A stretch of 15,440 nt of DNA from CAYONM01 sp964405325 (GTDB lineage: Bacteria; Planctomycetota; UBA11346). A program made the position numbers and the translations under genes. How positions within the stretch are numbered: position 1 is the first letter of the stretch; each line of letters opens with the position of its first letter. The stretch is from assembly GCA_964405325.1 (NCBI GenBank), contig CAYONM010000070.1:1-15440 (forward strand), in the 5' to 3' direction. The notes beneath the pieces are model-generated. The model saw only the letters and a program-made list of their open reading frames with translations. It was not told the origin of the DNA and ran no database searches. Shown piece by piece: positions 13,264 to 15,440 of this stretch.

Positions 13264-15180
13264 TTACGCCTCGAAGTAGGTGTAACCGCGCATGCCCGCC
13301 TGATAGGCCTCGATGATCTCACGCCGCTCGGCGGGCGATATGGCTTTTTCGCGCACCGCCGCCTCGGCCTTGGCACGCAGGTTGTCGACCAGCACCTTGA
13401 CGTCGTATTCGACATAATCGAGCACGTCACGAACGCTGTCACCGGCGACTTCGTCGGTGTAGTCGATCTGATCGTTCTCGGCAATACGCACCGACACCAC
13501 GTTGGTGTCACCGAAGAGATTGTGCTGATCGCCCAAGGTCTCCTGATAGGCACCGACCAGAAACACCCCGAGAATATAATCCTCACCACTACGCATCTGA
13601 TGCACCGGCAGGGTGCTGCGGACATCGTGCGGGTCGATAAAGCGATCGATCTTGCCATCACAGTCGCAGGTGATGTCGGAAATGGTCGCTTGACGATCGG
13701 GCTGCTGATCCAGCCGATGCAGCGGCATAACCGGAAACAGCTGATCAATGGCCCAGGAGTCGGGCAGGCTCTGGAACACCGAGAAATTACCGTAGTAGAT
13801 GTCGCTCAGCACATTCTTGATCTGCCGCAATTCCTCGGGCACATGTTTGAGCTTCACCGTCTCTTGATCAACGCGCGTCATCACCGCCCAGAAGAGCTGT
13901 TCACCGGTGGCCCGCTGTCGCAGGCTGACCTGACCGTGCATGAAGCCTGAACGCAGCTGGTCGCGATAATATAGGGCGTCGTGGTAGCTCTCCTGCAAGT
14001 TCTTCGGCTTCAGACCTTGAAAGACCTCCAGCAGATACCCCAGTTCGTCGGGAGCATCGTCCGGCAACTCGGCCGGTGGCTGTGCGGTCTCGAATCTATT
14101 GACATCCAGGATGTCGAAGACCAGGACCGATGAATGCGCAACCAAGGCCCGTCCGCTTTCGGAGACAATGGTCGGATGCGCGATGTCAGCAGCATCGAGC
14201 ACGGTTTGGACGCCCTCCACGACGTCAGCGCAGTACTCGTCCAGGCCATAGTTGCGGCTGCTGGGAAAATTGGTGTTGGAGCCATCGTAGTCTACCGCCA
14301 GGCCGCCACCGATATCCAGAATACCCATGGGCGCACCTTCGCCCACCAGATCGACATAGAAACGGGCTGCCTCCGACACCGCCGCTCGGATATTACCGAT
14401 ATTGGGAATCTGACTGCCCAGATGGAAATGCAGCATACGGAGACAGTCCAACATGTCCGCAGCGCGCAGTTGGTCGACCACACGAATCACATCGGAAGCC
14501 GAGAGGCCGAAGACGCTGCGATCACCGCCGGAATCATTCCAACGGCCGCCGGCACGGCTGGAGAGCTTGGCGCGCACGCCGATGAGCGGGCGCACACCGC
14601 GCACACGAGCACGCTCGACGATCAGCTCCACCTCGGACAGCATCTCCACGACCAGTACCACCTGCAAACCGAGCTTCTGACCAAACAGGGCGAGGTCGAT
14701 GAACTCCTCATCCTTGTAACCGTTACAGACCAGCAGGCTCTGATTATCGCGCAGGCTGGCCAGGGCGATCATCAATTCCGCCTTGGAGCCGGCCTCCAGG
14801 CCATGGTGGTAGCGGGCGCCGTAGGCGACGATCTCGTCCACCACCTGCTGCTGCTGGTTGACCTTGATCGGAAACACGCCGCGGTACTGGCCTTGATAGC
14901 CGTATTGCTTGATCACCCGCGCAAAGCCATCGTTGATCCGGCGCAGGCGTGCGTCGATCAGATCGCGGAAGCGAAGCAGCACCGGCAAACCGTGGCCACG
15001 CTCCTTCAAGCCCTGAATGATGTCCATCAGGCTGACCAGCTGATGGTGCTCGCCATCGGGCAAGCGCACCGCCACCTCACCGTCGGGATTGATATGAAAG
15101 AAACCGTTCCCCCAGCCATCGATCCCGTACAGCTCCATCGCATGCTTGATGGTCCAACGCTCCAGAGCTGCTGTGGGCAT
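13264..15180 (-). CDS. speA: Biosynthetic arginine decarboxylase
   Basis: This 638-aa PLP enzyme turns arginine into agmatine, the first step of the operon's pathway. Its length matches the bacterial biosynthetic form. Key blocks are YRGVFPIKVNQ with PLP Lys106, HFHLGSQIPNI (251-261), LDIGGGLAVDYDGS (288-301), SESGRALVAHSS (340-351), and the C-terminal SDITCDCDGKID (501-512) with active-site cysteines 505/507 contributed across the dimer. The gene opens the - strand run. GAGGAG ends about 8-9 bases before the ATG, a good ribosome site. The downstream genes follow at 9 bases, 1 base, then two overlaps, so regulation of the whole route likely acts at this leader. Confidence 0.96.
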   Translation of the reverse strand: MPTAALERWTIKHAMELYGIDGWGNGFFHINPDGEVAVRLPDGEHHQLVSLMDIIQGLKERGHGLPVLLRFRDLIDARLRRINDGFARVIKQYGYQGQYRGVFPIKVNQQQQVVDEIVAYGARYHHGLEAGSKAELMIALASLRDNQSLLVCNGYKDEEFIDLALFGQKLGLQVVLVVEMLSEVELIVERARVRGVRPLIGVRAKLSSRAGGRWNDSGGDRSVFGLSASDVIRVVDQLRAADMLDCLRMLHFHLGSQIPNIGNIRAAVSEAARFYVDLVGEGAPMGILDIGGGLAVDYDGSNTNFPSSRNYGLDEYCADVVEGVQTVLDAADIAHPTIVSESGRALVAHSSVLVFDILDVNRFETAQPPAELPDDAPDELGYLLEVFQGLKPKNLQESYHDALYYRDQLRSGFMHGQVSLRQRATGEQLFWAVMTRVDQETVKLKHVPEELRQIKNVLSDIYYGNFSVFQSLPDSWAIDQLFPVMPLHRLDQQPDRQATISDITCDCDGKIDRFIDPHDVRSTLPVHQMRSGEDYILGVFLVGAYQETLGDQHNLFGDTNVVSVRIAENDQIDYTDEVAGDSVRDVLDYVEYDVKVLVDNLRAKAEAAVREKAISPAERREIIEAYQAGMRGYTYFEA

Positions 15181-15440
15181 GCCGGCTTCTCCTCAATCCT
15201 GCGGGGCCAGGGCGCGTCTCGTAACGTCGGACCAGGCCGGCACAAGAACGATCCACCGACTTTGCTACCGGCCATCGACACGCTGTCTCCAGCTACAGCG
15301 CTGCCCAGGGCCAATCAAAAGTGTCTGTAAGGGCTGTTCAGAAAAGACCATACCGGAAAATCGTAGCTGACGCAGCTACTCCTCACCAATCCCGCCATCG
15401 CATCATGGTGTCTCTCACAAAGGCGCGGAGAACACGGAGA
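15181..15440. promoter_or_regulatory. speA upstream region and repeat-like right edge
   Basis: No gene is visible in this 260-bp stretch. It should contain the promoter of the polyamine operon, but I see no strong -35/-10 pair. Two hairpins occur: CGCTGT/ACAGCG (15281-15286 with 15295-15300) and GTAGCTG/CAGCTAC with a 3-nt loop (15363-15369 with 15373-15379). The last 35 bases are a purine-rich string of the form CACAAAGG...CACGGAGA, which resembles an interspersed repeat and runs off the window. Confidence 0.4.

Noticed and set aside
11941..13950. A 669-codon open frame on the + strand antisense to nspC, the dehydrogenase and speA
   Set aside because: It lies wholly opposite three clear enzyme genes, shows no recognisable domain, and is the usual shadow of GC-rich codon bias.
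14134..15330. A 398-codon + strand open frame antisense to speA
   Set aside because: The speA homology on the other strand is continuous and complete; this frame has no family features.

Overview
The window is GC-rich and gene-dense. The gene content (class I two-subunit fumarase, SpeA with AguA/AguB, small Sec-type cytochrome c, LysM/PGRP lipoprotein) suggests a gammaproteobacterium, possibly near the Chromatiales. That placement is inferred from gene content, not from a marker gene. No rRNA, tRNA, CRISPR array or complete insertion sequence is visible.

Layout. (1) Bases 1-207 form a palindrome-rich repeat block: two identical 55-bp hairpin units flank two further hairpins. (2) Bases 257-7226 lie on the + strand: a putative LysM-amidase lipoprotein; a 325-bp gap with RNA-like secondary structure; an endonuclease/exonuclease/phosphatase-fold protein; a polytopic membrane protein overlapping by 4 bp a DinG/Rad3-type helicase; a tight three-gene cassette (PAAR-like small protein, single-pass anchored protein, polytopic membrane protein); and a small periplasmic cytochrome c. 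(3) Bases 7234-15180 lie on the - strand, read right to left: speA, carboxy(nor)spermidine dehydrogenase, nspC, aguA, aguB, then the alpha and beta subunits of a class I fumarase. (4) Bases 15181-15440 hold the speA leader and, at the right edge, a purine-rich repeat-like tail.

How the genes work together. The five - strand genes from 15180 down to 8967 encode a whole arginine-to-spermidine route. SpeA makes agmatine, AguA makes N-carbamoylputrescine, and AguB makes putrescine. The saccharopine-dehydrogenase-like enzyme condenses putrescine with aspartate semialdehyde to carboxyspermidine, and NspC decarboxylates it to spermidine. The genes are separated by 9 or 1 bases or overlap, so they are almost certainly one transcription unit. 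No speD/speE (S-adenosylmethionine route) is in the window.

Most striking structures. A 165-bp MITE-like element (perfect 20-bp terminal inverted repeats, 4-bp TTCA target duplication, near-palindromic interior) sits exactly at the stop codon of the fumarase alpha gene. It duplicated the stop-codon bases and pushed the beta gene about 170 bp away without damaging either ORF. The PAAR-like gene with two uncharacterised membrane genes is the best candidate for an undescribed system, but its function is only inferred.
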